Positions 15,646 to 23,700 of a stretch of DNA of 64,000 nucleotides are shown piece after piece (the first letter of the stretch is position 1; the number at the start of each line of letters is the position of its first letter). Under the pieces are notes generated by a model. That model was not told where the DNA came from and ran no database searches. It saw only the letters and a list, made by a program, of their open reading frames with translations. The position numbers and the translations under genes are program-made. This DNA comes from an uncultured Alistipes sp. (GTDB taxonomy: Bacteria > Bacteroidota > Bacteroidia > Bacteroidales > UBA932). The stretch covers positions 62,001 to 126,000 of the forward strand of contig URSC01000001.1 in NCBI GenBank assembly GCA_900550465.1, given 5' to 3'.

Positions 15646-16668
15646 ATGGACAGCCGTAAATACTTTTTCTATCACCCGTCGTCCCTTGTCGATGTCTGCA
15701 AGGACGGCCATGAGCCGAATCCGGACTCGAGATTCAAAAGCCTGATCTGGGATGACAGCATCAAGGGTATAACTCTTCAGCAGGAGGTGTTTAGTAACGG
15801 GGACCTCAATGAGGAGAAGACTGTCAGGATAAGAGTCGCGATTTTCAAGGACGAGGATTGCGCGGCTTATCAGCATGACGTCAGCCGGTTCAATGAATGG
15901 GAATATAAGGAAGGCCAGGTGTCCGAGTCCATAAAGATGGACCGCTCCTCGTATCGGAAGATCCTGGATATGTACAGTGAGGCCTCCAGGAAGGCGACGG
16001 AGGAGATTCCGCGGAAGATCGTCTGCAAGGTGGATGTGGATTATTCCATGCCGGTCGGGCAGGAGGAGGATAAGCTGACGCTGACTGTGCCGGTGAGCAG
16101 CGGGATGCTGGAGCCAGGGGCTCTCTACGATATAGGAATCATTGAGGAGGGAGAGGTCCCTGTGCAGTGGAAAGAGTGGGCTTGCTTTAAATTTTTCCGT
16201 CTGACAATGCCGGTGGAGGAGATGTTCATCCCTTATTCCGCCTGTCTGAAAGTCATGACACCGATAGGCGGAGAGATATGTTTCAGCAAATCTAAAGATT
16301 ATCGTCACTACAACGGCTTCTTCTCGGACATTCATTTCGACCCGGTAAGCGACGAGGTCGAAATCAACCCGACGCTGCTGTGTTTTGAGGTGGAGGTGAA
16401 ATGCGGCAAGAAGGATCTTCCATTCTTCAATATTGTCCTGAAATCGGAGGATGCTGTGATTTTCAACAGTATGTGCCGGCTGCTCGATGTGGAGGGAACG
16501 GACCGCATATACGCTTTCTGCCCGCTCTCGATGGAGAGGGTGCATATAAAAAAATATCCGGAGGTGACGGCATCGCTACATGTATTTGACCGGGAGATAG
16601 CCTCTTTCCGGTTTTTCACGGACAGGACGGAGCGGGGGAAATTCCGATTCGACCACAGGGGTAAGTAA
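15646..16668 (+). CDS. Protein of unknown function, 340 residues
   Basis: I do not recognise this protein. It has no signal peptide and no transmembrane helix, so it is probably cytoplasmic. It is acidic overall and looks like a mostly beta protein, for example VRIRVAIFKDEDCAAYQHD and KLTLTVPVSSGMLEPGALYD. The ATG at 15646 follows a good promoter and is preferred to an in-frame ATG 48 bp upstream that overlaps it. A beta-propeller lipoprotein gene follows by 20 bp, so the two are probably co-transcribed, but no joint role is evident. Confidence 0.7.
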   Translation: MDSRKYFFYHPSSLVDVCKDGHEPNPDSRFKSLIWDDSIKGITLQQEVFSNGDLNEEKTVRIRVAIFKDEDCAAYQHDVSRFNEWEYKEGQVSESIKMDRSSYRKILDMYSEASRKATEEIPRKIVCKVDVDYSMPVGQEEDKLTLTVPVSSGMLEPGALYDIGIIEEGEVPVQWKEWACFKFFRLTMPVEEMFIPYSACLKVMTPIGGEICFSKSKDYRHYNGFFSDIHFDPVSDEVEINPTLLCFEVEVKCGKKDLPFFNIVLKSEDAVIFNSMCRLLDVEGTDRIYAFCPLSMERVHIKKYPEVTASLHVFDREIASFRFFTDRTERGKFRFDHRGK

Positions 16669-16688
16669 ATAGATTCAAGGGCAAAAAT

Positions 16689-17867
16689 ATGAAATCGGTA
16701 AAATTTTTCCTGGCTGCAACGGCGGTGCTCCTGGCAGCCTCCTGCGGCAGGGGAGGGCTCGGAGAGGGAGGTCTGGTGACTTTCGAATATTCTCAGATGA
16801 CGGAGGGGCAGGATACTCTGGTGTTCTCGGACTTAGCGGAGGAACCGGAGTTCATCGCACTTGACAGCGATACTCTGGATGCATTCACAGCGGCGATAGT
16901 GCTCATTACGGAAAATTATCTGGTCAAGGACGCTCAGGCTATTCTGAGCAAGGCTCCTGTCAGGGTGTTCGACCGGCATACCGGTAGGTTCATCTGCAAC
17001 GTGGGGCATCTCGGGCGCGGGCCAGGGGAGTATCTGAATTCTTCTCAGATTTTTGTGGACGAGGACGGCGGCAAGGTGTGGATAATGGATGCGGCGGACC
17101 GTATTAAGACGTATGACCTGACTTCGGGAAAATATCTTGGGGATGTTCCGTTAGCATATAAACCGATGGGTGAGTTCGGAGCGGGCTCGGCCAGTTTTAT
17201 GGTGGACGGGCGGGCCGGTACGCTGACGGTCATGGCGGTGCCTTATGAGGAGGATGCCTGTCCGGCTATAGCCTGGTGCCAGGACCTTTCGGGCAAGATT
17301 CTCTGGGAGATACCCGAGGCTGGAAGGCAGCGCACCCGGACTCCCTCCAATACTCTCGTGGGTACGTCCTTCAATATCAAAGGTGCGCTGGATGTGTCGT
17401 TTGAGTCCGGTGGAAACTGGCCCGATACCCTGTATGTCCTGGAAGGGGATGTGCTGCGGCCGGTGTTTACTGTCAATACCCGGTCATTGAAGAGCGGCTC
17501 TTCTTTGAAAAGTACCCTGCTGCCGGGGAAAGTGCTCTCTGTCCTGACGGAAATGCAGGAATACATGCCGCGCATAATCATCGGAGTACCTGTGGCCAAT
17601 GTGCTTACGGACCTGAAGTCAGGGAAGAGCGTAAGTTATCCTACTGAGATTCTCAATGACTTTCTCGGCGGGTATCAGGGCGGATATTCTATCCAGTGCG
17701 GCTATCTGGTACAGAGCATTCCGGCGGAGGAGTTCTTAGTGGTGGCTCCCCAGGCTTTGGAGCAGGGGACGCTGACCGGCTCAGCGGCGAAGCGGGTCCG
17801 GGCGATTCTTTCCGACCTGCAGCCTACGGACAACGATGTGCTGATGCTGGCCCGGCTGAAAGACTGA
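16689..17867 (+). CDS. Six-bladed beta-propeller lipoprotein
   Basis: The signal peptide ends in the lipobox LLAASC. The body has repeated propeller-type strands, best seen in GRGPGEYLNSSQIFVDEDGG and KVWIMDAADRIKTYDLTSGK, as in the Bacteroidota 6-bladed beta-propeller (BF3164-like) lipoproteins. The GxGPGEY motif is the family hallmark. These are envelope proteins of unknown ligand. A second member at 19459-20523 lies on the other side of trpB on the opposite strand. Their shared sequence is limited, so they are paralogues rather than a recent duplication. Confidence 0.85.
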   Translation: MKSVKFFLAATAVLLAASCGRGGLGEGGLVTFEYSQMTEGQDTLVFSDLAEEPEFIALDSDTLDAFTAAIVLITENYLVKDAQAILSKAPVRVFDRHTGRFICNVGHLGRGPGEYLNSSQIFVDEDGGKVWIMDAADRIKTYDLTSGKYLGDVPLAYKPMGEFGAGSASFMVDGRAGTLTVMAVPYEEDACPAIAWCQDLSGKILWEIPEAGRQRTRTPSNTLVGTSFNIKGALDVSFESGGNWPDTLYVLEGDVLRPVFTVNTRSLKSGSSLKSTLLPGKVLSVLTEMQEYMPRIIIGVPVANVLTDLKSGKSVSYPTEILNDFLGGYQGGYSIQCGYLVQSIPAEEFLVVAPQALEQGTLTGSAAKRVRAILSDLQPTDNDVLMLARLKD

Positions 17868-17880
17868 GACGGATAAAATT

Positions 17881-17911
17881 TTTGGATAATCTGGAATATT
17901 TTCTATCTTCG
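17881..17911 (+). promoter_or_regulatory. Promoter of the trp leader
   Basis: TTTG at 17881-17884 and TATCTTCG at 17904-17911 have 19 bp between them and match the Bacteroidota consensus with one mismatch in the -7 box. Transcription would start near 17917, about 11 nt before the leader ATG. Confidence 0.6.
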
Positions 17912-17927
17912 CTTCGCAAAACAGAAT

Positions 17928-18020
17928 ATGAATACTCTTCTCAATATATGTTTCTGGTGGTGGCGCGCTCCTTTCCAGGTAAACGGTCGGGTGCTGCCTG
18001 AACTCATGTATTGGTCATAA
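17928..18020 (+). CDS. Tryptophan leader peptide, 30 residues
   Basis: The ORF begins MNTLLNICFWWWRAPF, with three consecutive Trp codons at 17955-17963, and ends YWS before a TAA, giving a fourth Trp codon near the stop. It lies between a good promoter and a strong terminator upstream of trpB. This is the layout of attenuation by ribosome stalling and fits the Bacteroid-trp RNA motif described in Bacteroidetes. The 17981-17991 segment of the leader can pair with the 5' arm of the terminator. No ribosome binding site is evident, which is usual in this phylum. Confidence 0.85.
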   Translation: MNTLLNICFWWWRAPFQVNGRVLPELMYWS

Positions 18021-18047
18021 GAGGACTTTGATATAGAGAAATATCCC

Positions 18048-18090
18048 AGCGGCCTGTCGTTTACTCAAACGGCGGGCCGCTTTATTTTAC
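18048..18090 (+). terminator. Attenuator terminator upstream of trpB
   Basis: A 15-bp stem forms between 18048-18062 and 18067-18081 with the 4-nt loop ACTC and two G-U pairs, followed by TTTATTTTAC. The 5' arm can instead pair with 17981-17991 (AAACGG, bulged T, CGGG), about 10 bp, which would break the terminator. The two pairings are mutually exclusive. Confidence 0.85.
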
Positions 18091-18116
18091 ATTTTACCTT
18101 AACAATCAAAACTATC

Positions 18117-19421
18117 ATGGAACCCAGAAAAAGATTCATCCTCGAAGAGCGCGATATCCCGCGTAGATGGTACAACATCGTGGCAGATATGCCGCAGAAG
18201 CCCCGGCCCGCTCTGGACCCCGTTACCCGTCAGCCTCTTACACTGAAGGACCTCAGCCGGATATTTTCGGAAGAAGCTTCCAGGCAGGAGCTGAATACGG
18301 TGGACCGCTGGATTGAGATTCCCGAAGCAGTGCGGGACCAGTACCTTCTCTACCGGTCTACGCCTCTGGTGAGGGCATACGGTCTGGAGAAGGCCCTGGA
18401 TACACCGGCGCATATCTATTTCAAGAACGAGAGTGTCAGCCCGGTAGGCTCGCATAAGCTCAACTCGGCTCTGGCCCAGGCCTATTACTGCAGGCAGGAG
18501 GGACTTACGAACATTACTACCGAGACCGGGGCCGGGCAATGGGGTACTGCTCTGGCATACGCGGCCAATGTATTCGGGCTGGAACTGGCCGTGTACATGG
18601 TCAGGCTGAGTTATGAGCAGAAGCCCTACCGCAGGTCGCTGATGCAGGTATGGGGTGCTCAGGTAGTGGCTTCTCCAAGCATGTCGACCAAGGCGGGAAG
18701 GAGAATTCTGACAGAGACGCCCAATCATCAGGGCAGTCTGGGTACTGCGATTTCGGAGGCGGTGGAGCTGGCGACGACGGTGCCGGGGTGCAAGTACACG
18801 CTGGGCAGTGTGCTCAATCATGTCACCCTGCATCAGACCGTAATCGGCCTCGAGGCGGAGAAGCAGATGGAGATGGCGGGAGAATGGCCGGATGTGGTGA
18901 TAGGCTGTTTCGGCGGCGGGTCCAATTTCGGAGGGATATCCTATCCGTTCATGCGGCATTGTCTCTGTGGAGAACATGCGGGAACGAGGTTTGTGGCTGC
19001 GGAGCCTGAAGCCTGCCCGAAACTTACGAAAGGGCAGTTCATGTACGACTACGGGGACGAGGCCGGCTACACTCCTCTGCTGCCGATGTATTCCCTCGGC
19101 CATACCTTCACTCCCGCAGGTATCCATGCCGGAGGACTACGCTATCACGGAGCCGGGACCATCGCCAGCTGCCTTCTCGAGGAAGGAAGGATCGAGGCCG
19201 TGGATATCGGGCAGAAAGAGTCGTTCAGGGCCGGAGTCCTGTTCGCCCGCACCGAGGGCATCGTGCCGGCCCCCGAGTCCGCTCATGCAATAGCGGCGAC
19301 CGTAAGGGAAGCCATCCGGGCGAGGGAGGAAGGCACTCCCAGGACAATCCTGTTCTGCCTCTCAGGTCACGGGATGGTCGACATGGCGGCCTACGACAGG
19401 TACCTGACCGGGGATATGTAG
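18117..19421 (+). CDS. trpB: Tryptophan synthase beta subunit, TrpB2 type
   Basis: The 434-residue protein is longer than classical TrpB and matches the TrpB2 branch, with an N-terminal extension (ILEERDIPRRWYNIVADMP). PLP binds through the lysine in SPVGSHKLNSA; the catalytic-loop motif ETGAGQWGTA and the phosphate-binding loop GCFGGGSNFGG are intact. It joins indole and serine to make tryptophan. No trpA or other trp gene is next to it, so it may use indole released elsewhere or taken up. The leader peptide and terminator directly upstream indicate control by tryptophan supply. Confidence 0.95.
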   Translation: MEPRKRFILEERDIPRRWYNIVADMPQKPRPALDPVTRQPLTLKDLSRIFSEEASRQELNTVDRWIEIPEAVRDQYLLYRSTPLVRAYGLEKALDTPAHIYFKNESVSPVGSHKLNSALAQAYYCRQEGLTNITTETGAGQWGTALAYAANVFGLELAVYMVRLSYEQKPYRRSLMQVWGAQVVASPSMSTKAGRRILTETPNHQGSLGTAISEAVELATTVPGCKYTLGSVLNHVTLHQTVIGLEAEKQMEMAGEWPDVVIGCFGGGSNFGGISYPFMRHCLCGEHAGTRFVAAEPEACPKLTKGQFMYDYGDEAGYTPLLPMYSLGHTFTPAGIHAGGLRYHGAGTIASCLLEEGRIEAVDIGQKESFRAGVLFARTEGIVPAPESAHAIAATVREAIRAREEGTPRTILFCLSGHGMVDMAAYDRYLTGDM

Positions 19422-19458
19422 CAAGACCCCTTTTGCAGTATCGGGAAGGTGCAGGCCG

Positions 19459-20523
19459 TCAGTTTCTGTGACGGAGTATCGTCAGGCAGGGTTCTTCGTA
19501 ATCAGTGAGGCAGTAGTCGATGAGCAGGTCACCGTGCTGCCACTTGGGATAGAAGGCTTCCTCGGAGCCGGGGAAGGTGAGTGCCGAGCGGTAGATGGTG
19601 CCGTCGGTCTTGTCTATCAGGTAGAGCTGCTTCTGCTGGCCAGGCTCCATGAGGGTGACGTAGCGGAAGGCTGCATCCTCGGCGTAGTCGTAGACAAAGT
19701 AGATATCGTTCCAGATATCAGTGAATGAGGACAGGTCGCTCTGAGCGATTCCGTGCCGGAATGTGAAGCAGCACCTCGGTTCGAGGGACGGGACTTCCGG
19801 ATGTACGGTGAATATGGTGTCTGTGCTCATCTGGTGGAAGATGATCTCTCCGTCCCCGTTCCGGAAGAGGGCCTTGTATTCCTGATATGCAGTGACATTG
19901 GCCTTGGGAGTGAGCCGGAACAGCAGATGGTTGGCGAACCTGCCGATCTGACGGCCGCTGGTGTCCCGGATGCGGAGCCGATCGGCCTCGTTGCCTAGCA
20001 CCGTCTGTACGGATTCCAGTATGTATGGACCGTCGGCCAAGGTGAAGACCATCTGTGCCTGAGTCTCTGGCTCCCGGGTCCCGATGTATGTCCCGTCCAG
20101 TCCGTAAGTGAGGACGCCTTTCATTATATCGTTGAGACAGATGCCGTTCCCGTCCGGAGCGAGATAGATGTCATTGACATACATGTATTCCCCCGGACCG
20201 TTGCCCTTGACCCCGACATAACCTTCCAGCCTGCCGTCCCTGGACAGCCTCAGTACCTTCATGTCTGCCGTAAGCATGAAAATATTGTCCTCGGTCAATA
20301 CTACATCGACGGCATCCGAAATGAGCAGCCGTCCGCTTTCCTCAGCGCCCGTGAGAAGGACCCTCTCCACTTCATAACCCCGTTCCCCGAGGTCTTCCAT
20401 CGAGATTTCAGCGGAGGCGGAGGCAAATTCGGACTCTGTGTAAGTAGGAATGTCCCCGGATGTTCCGGAGCAGGAGGCAGCGAATATCAGGGCTACGGGC
20501 AGGAGAATGAGATGCTTTTTCAT
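19459..20523 (-). CDS. Six-bladed beta-propeller lipoprotein, second member
   Basis: The signal ends in FAASC, a lipobox. The family hallmark appears as VGVKGNGPGEYMYVNDIYLA, followed by repeating strands such as GRLEGYVG and GICLNDIMKGVLTYGLDGTY. This places it with the BF3164-like propeller lipoproteins and the gene at 16689-17867. It is downstream of the barrel protein and HTH gene on the same strand, with an 88-bp gap that holds its own -7 box. Ligand and role are unknown. Confidence 0.85.
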   Translation of the reverse strand: MKKHLILLPVALIFAASCSGTSGDIPTYTESEFASASAEISMEDLGERGYEVERVLLTGAEESGRLLISDAVDVVLTEDNIFMLTADMKVLRLSRDGRLEGYVGVKGNGPGEYMYVNDIYLAPDGNGICLNDIMKGVLTYGLDGTYIGTREPETQAQMVFTLADGPYILESVQTVLGNEADRLRIRDTSGRQIGRFANHLLFRLTPKANVTAYQEYKALFRNGDGEIIFHQMSTDTIFTVHPEVPSLEPRCCFTFRHGIAQSDLSSFTDIWNDIYFVYDYAEDAAFRYVTLMEPGQQKQLYLIDKTDGTIYRSALTFPGSEEAFYPKWQHGDLLIDYCLTDYEEPCLTILRHRN

Positions 20524-20541
20524 ACAATGCGGATTTTATAA

Positions 20542-20549
20542 CAAAAATA
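20542..20549 (-). promoter_or_regulatory. -7 promoter box of the beta-propeller gene
   Basis: On the minus strand this reads TATTTTTG, matching TAnnTTTG, 19 nt from the ATG at 20523. Confidence 0.5.
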
Positions 20550-20611
20550 CGATAAAATAATTCACTGCGAATATAAAGATTTTTTTTAGTTGTCAAAATC
20601 TTGACAGAATG

Positions 20612-22729
20612 TCACCGTTCATTGACTATCTCCTCGTAGTTCTGGCTGCCGCCGACCCTGCGCACACTGACTTTCCGGCCTCCTGAGAAGGACCAGAAGA
20701 CGGACAGCGTGGCGGTCTGCGCGGGTGTCGTGTAGGCGTGGGTGATGATCCGGTCGCCGACCGTACGGTCTATCCGGCGGCGTTTCCCCGCGATGTTACC
20801 GGACAGGGCCACCCTGAGCCTGCCGTCCAGAAATGTCTTGTGCAGTTGGAGATTGACCGTGTACACTGAGTGGTAGGTGTACCCGAAGGTACGGAACGAA
20901 GGTTCGTAGACTGCGTTGATGACCGTCCCCCAGCCCTTGAAGCTGAGCTGGTTGAGGAGCATATAGAATTGGTGTAGGTTCGTGCCGCAGTAGGTAATCC
21001 CGCCGATGGTGCTGTTCTCCACGTTGAAGGTGTATTCAGCGGAAAGTTTCATCCGCCACGGCTTGAGAGGGTTGAGGTTGAGCTCGGCGTTGAGGCCGTA
21101 GGAGTTGCGGCGTGGAAGATTGACAGGTGTCTCGTAAAAAATGTCGGGAGAGCCGGAGTCGGTGCGGTTGTCCCAGTAAATGGAGTTGCGGGAATGAGTG
21201 TAGGAGCCCTGCAGAGTCAGGATGTCCCCGAAAAGGGAGAGGCCGAGCATGATGCGGTCTCGGGTAGGGGCGACCAGGTCCGGATTGCCGACGGAATAAT
21301 GCCAGGGGTCGATCCAGCGGACGGTAGTGGAGATGGCGTCATACGGGATGTTGTCGAGCTGATGCCTATAGTTCAGTCTCATGGAGAAACGTCCGCGGCT
21401 GTCCAGGGGTATGCGGAACTGGACGGAGGGGTTGATGCCCCACTGGATGTTTCTGGAAGGGTTGCCGCTGCCGTCGAGAGGGGAGTACTCTATCCAGTTC
21501 ATCTGGAGGTTCAGGCCGGCGCTGTACTGGATTCTCCACAATTTTCCGGAGATGGAAGCATGGGCGAGCGGGGTAAAGGCCCTGGTCCGGGTAGGGAGGC
21601 TGCTGCTCAGGAATCCTTCTGACGCGGTTTCGGGAGCATACGTGGAGGTGATGTACTGGGCCGAGGCTCCGTATTCCACTTTCAATTTTTCTGACAGAGG
21701 GTCGGAAAAATCGGCTGCCAGTTTCAGCATGTTGTTCCGGCTCTTCTGCGCGGACTGCTCCTGCTGCCGGGACGGTTCCTGTCCCGATGTATAGATGTAT
21801 TCGGTGGACAGGCTGCGGTTGAGCCAGTCGGCGGTGACGGTCATGGATGTGCCGCGGTTATTGAATACCGAGGAGTACTTGAGAGTGGCCTCCTGGGTCA
21901 GTCGTCCGCTGTTGTTGAGCATGGAGGTGGAGACGGAGCCTTCGCGTGTTGCGGTCTTCGTGGAGGAACGGCTCCATCCTGCATAGTAGCTGAACCCGAT
22001 ATTGTTCCTTTTGTTGATTTCCTGATTGATGCTGAGACGGTCCTGGATTCCCCAGAACGGGGAAGAGGTTAGTTCGTCTTTTTCGGAAAGCAGCCCGCCG
22101 CCGGAGGTCAGGGTGCTCTGCAGGCCGCGCTCCTTCATTGCTCCGCCGTTGACGGTGAGGCTGTTGTAGATGCTGGTTGCGCCGTAGCGGGCCTGGAAGA
22201 GCATCCCGGCATTGCCCAGACCTCCGTAATTGGCATAGCCTCCCATGGCGGAGACGCTGCCGGAGTAGCCGCCTTCCGGGATACGTTTCAGGGTGATTTC
22301 GATGGTACCGCCGCTGACGGAGGCGTTCTGGCTGAGCCCTGCGAGGTAATTGACCTTGACCTTGTCGATTCTGTCCGCCGGGATGTTGTCCAGCTCGTCG
22401 AAACTCGTGAGTTTCATTCCGTCCACGTAGATCTCGCTGACATCGATGCCGCTGATTCTGTAGACGGAGCCCTGGCGGCTGACACCCGGCAGGAATACAA
22501 GGGCATCCGAAGTGGTTTTGCCCCGGACAATGTCGGAGGAGCGCAGGTTGACCGTGTAGCCGTCGGCCTGATGGCGGGTGCGGCGGGCGATGACGACGGC
22601 TTCTTCGAGGGTCAGGGTGTCCTGGAGTGTGGATTCGGAGGTGTCCTGCGAATATGCCGGCAGAGCGGATATGCATAGGATGGGCAGCAGGACTGCAGTT
22701 CTGAGAACGGTGAGAAAAATGGCTTTCAT
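20612..22729 (-). CDS. Outer-membrane beta-barrel protein of the TonB-receptor type
   Basis: After a signal peptide (cleavage near AYSQ) comes a plug-like domain: GKTTSDALVFLPGVSRQGS, VSEIYVDGMKL and DRIDKVKVNYLAG. The rest is a long beta-barrel with many alternating strands, as in outer-membrane beta-barrel family proteins related to TonB-dependent receptors. The carboxypeptidase-like N-terminal domain common in Bacteroidota receptors is absent. The end (SQNYEEIVNER) lacks the aromatic terminal residue usual for barrels. No SusD partner is nearby. It lies downstream of the HTH gene and upstream of the propeller lipoprotein. Confidence 0.82.
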   Translation of the reverse strand: MKAIFLTVLRTAVLLPILCISALPAYSQDTSESTLQDTLTLEEAVVIARRTRHQADGYTVNLRSSDIVRGKTTSDALVFLPGVSRQGSVYRISGIDVSEIYVDGMKLTSFDELDNIPADRIDKVKVNYLAGLSQNASVSGGTIEITLKRIPEGGYSGSVSAMGGYANYGGLGNAGMLFQARYGATSIYNSLTVNGGAMKERGLQSTLTSGGGLLSEKDELTSSPFWGIQDRLSINQEINKRNNIGFSYYAGWSRSSTKTATREGSVSTSMLNNSGRLTQEATLKYSSVFNNRGTSMTVTADWLNRSLSTEYIYTSGQEPSRQQEQSAQKSRNNMLKLAADFSDPLSEKLKVEYGASAQYITSTYAPETASEGFLSSSLPTRTRAFTPLAHASISGKLWRIQYSAGLNLQMNWIEYSPLDGSGNPSRNIQWGINPSVQFRIPLDSRGRFSMRLNYRHQLDNIPYDAISTTVRWIDPWHYSVGNPDLVAPTRDRIMLGLSLFGDILTLQGSYTHSRNSIYWDNRTDSGSPDIFYETPVNLPRRNSYGLNAELNLNPLKPWRMKLSAEYTFNVENSTIGGITYCGTNLHQFYMLLNQLSFKGWGTVINAVYEPSFRTFGYTYHSVYTVNLQLHKTFLDGRLRVALSGNIAGKRRRIDRTVGDRIITHAYTTPAQTATLSVFWSFSGGRKVSVRRVGGSQNYEEIVNER

Positions 22730-22763
22730 GGTGATCGGTTTTTATCCCAAAAATGGAGGGAAT

Positions 22764-22793
22764 AAAGTTTAATCACAACATGAAAAGTTTAAT
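22764..22793. repeat. Direct repeat AAAGTTTAAT upstream of the barrel gene
   Basis: AAAGTTTAAT occurs at 22764-22773 and 22784-22793, 20 bp apart, 35-64 bp upstream of the barrel ATG. Two copies at about two helical turns suggest a regulator site, but no clean -7 box is seen here; the nearest candidate is CATTTTTG (minus strand, 22755-22748). Confidence 0.4.
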
Positions 22794-22861
22794 TTTGAAG
22801 ATACAAATCGTTGATTGTCAGAGGCGTATTATGGAAAAGTTTCATCTTTCCCGGCCGGCGG

Positions 22862-23635
22862 TCATTTGCTGTCCCTGTCGCAGTTTGCGAGCAGGCTGCG
22901 GATATAGATGCTGAGGTTTGTGTCGCTTTCCCGAAGGCCGAGCCTGGCCCGTATCCGGCTGGCGGTGTTGTAGTGGCTGCGGCCTCCGTTGTTGAGCAGG
23001 AACGAGATATCCTTGCCGTTGAGCCCCGCGGCGTAGAGGCAGCAGTATCCGGTCTCCTCATCGGTGAGGCCGTGGCTCTGAAGTACGGAGATAAACTCCG
23101 GGTGGGTTATGCGGTAGGAACTCAGTATGGCGTAGATGAGGCTGCGCTTGTCTCCGGCCATCTTTTTCAGGCGTGCGCAGTTCTCCTTGGAAATTCCGCT
23201 TTCCGGGTCCTTTTCGGAGAGCAGGCCTGTCAGCAGGGCGGTCATTTCCTCTATCTTTTTCCGCTCTTGGTCTGATACGGGGGATGCGGTACTGTTTCCG
23301 TATTTTTTCCTCATTATGACAGTCGCCGCAGATAGCAGCGCGGTGACGAGTACTGCCGCGGCAGTCCAGCCGATGACTCTCTTCGTCCGTACTTTCGGGT
23401 CCAGGGCTTTACGGTATGCGGTCATGGCCTTCTTCTGCCGGACGACCTTCTCCTGCACTTCCTCTATCGTGCGTCCGGTCTCCTTAATTCTGTGCCCGGT
23501 ATCCTCTTTCCCGGCCTGCATCGTCTGTTCTATCTTCATGCAGGCAGTTGTATCCTTGCTCTGTGCCGCGCAGATACCGGCGGAAATGCAGAACAGAATC
23601 GTCAGGCAAATTGTTGGGAATTTCGTCATCATCAT
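22862..23635 (-). CDS. Membrane-anchored helix-turn-helix protein
   Basis: Residues 1-24 form a signal peptide and residues 30-80 a charged, probably coiled-coil periplasmic segment. A transmembrane helix covers about 87-108, and the rest is cytoplasmic. The C-terminal part (about 189-245, with GLTDEETGYCCLYAAG and TASRIRARLGLRES) looks like a LuxR/GerE-like HTH. Such a protein could carry a signal directly across the inner membrane to DNA. The start is uncertain among three consecutive Met codons. The neighbouring barrel and lipoprotein genes are plausible targets. Confidence 0.72.
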   Translation of the reverse strand: MMMTKFPTICLTILFCISAGICAAQSKDTTACMKIEQTMQAGKEDTGHRIKETGRTIEEVQEKVVRQKKAMTAYRKALDPKVRTKRVIGWTAAAVLVTALLSAATVIMRKKYGNSTASPVSDQERKKIEEMTALLTGLLSEKDPESGISKENCARLKKMAGDKRSLIYAILSSYRITHPEFISVLQSHGLTDEETGYCCLYAAGLNGKDISFLLNNGGRSHYNTASRIRARLGLRESDTNLSIYIRSLLANCDRDSK

Positions 23636-23652
23636 AAGTGAGTGGGTGAGTG

Positions 23653-23660
23653 CAAAATTA
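23653..23660 (-). promoter_or_regulatory. -7 promoter box of the membrane HTH gene
   Basis: On the minus strand this reads TAATTTTG, matching TAnnTTTG, 18-24 nt from the three candidate ATGs at 23635, 23632 and 23629. Confidence 0.5.
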
Positions 23661-23700
23661 TGAAATTTTTCTATTCAGTCTGCTTATGCAGACGCTCTGC

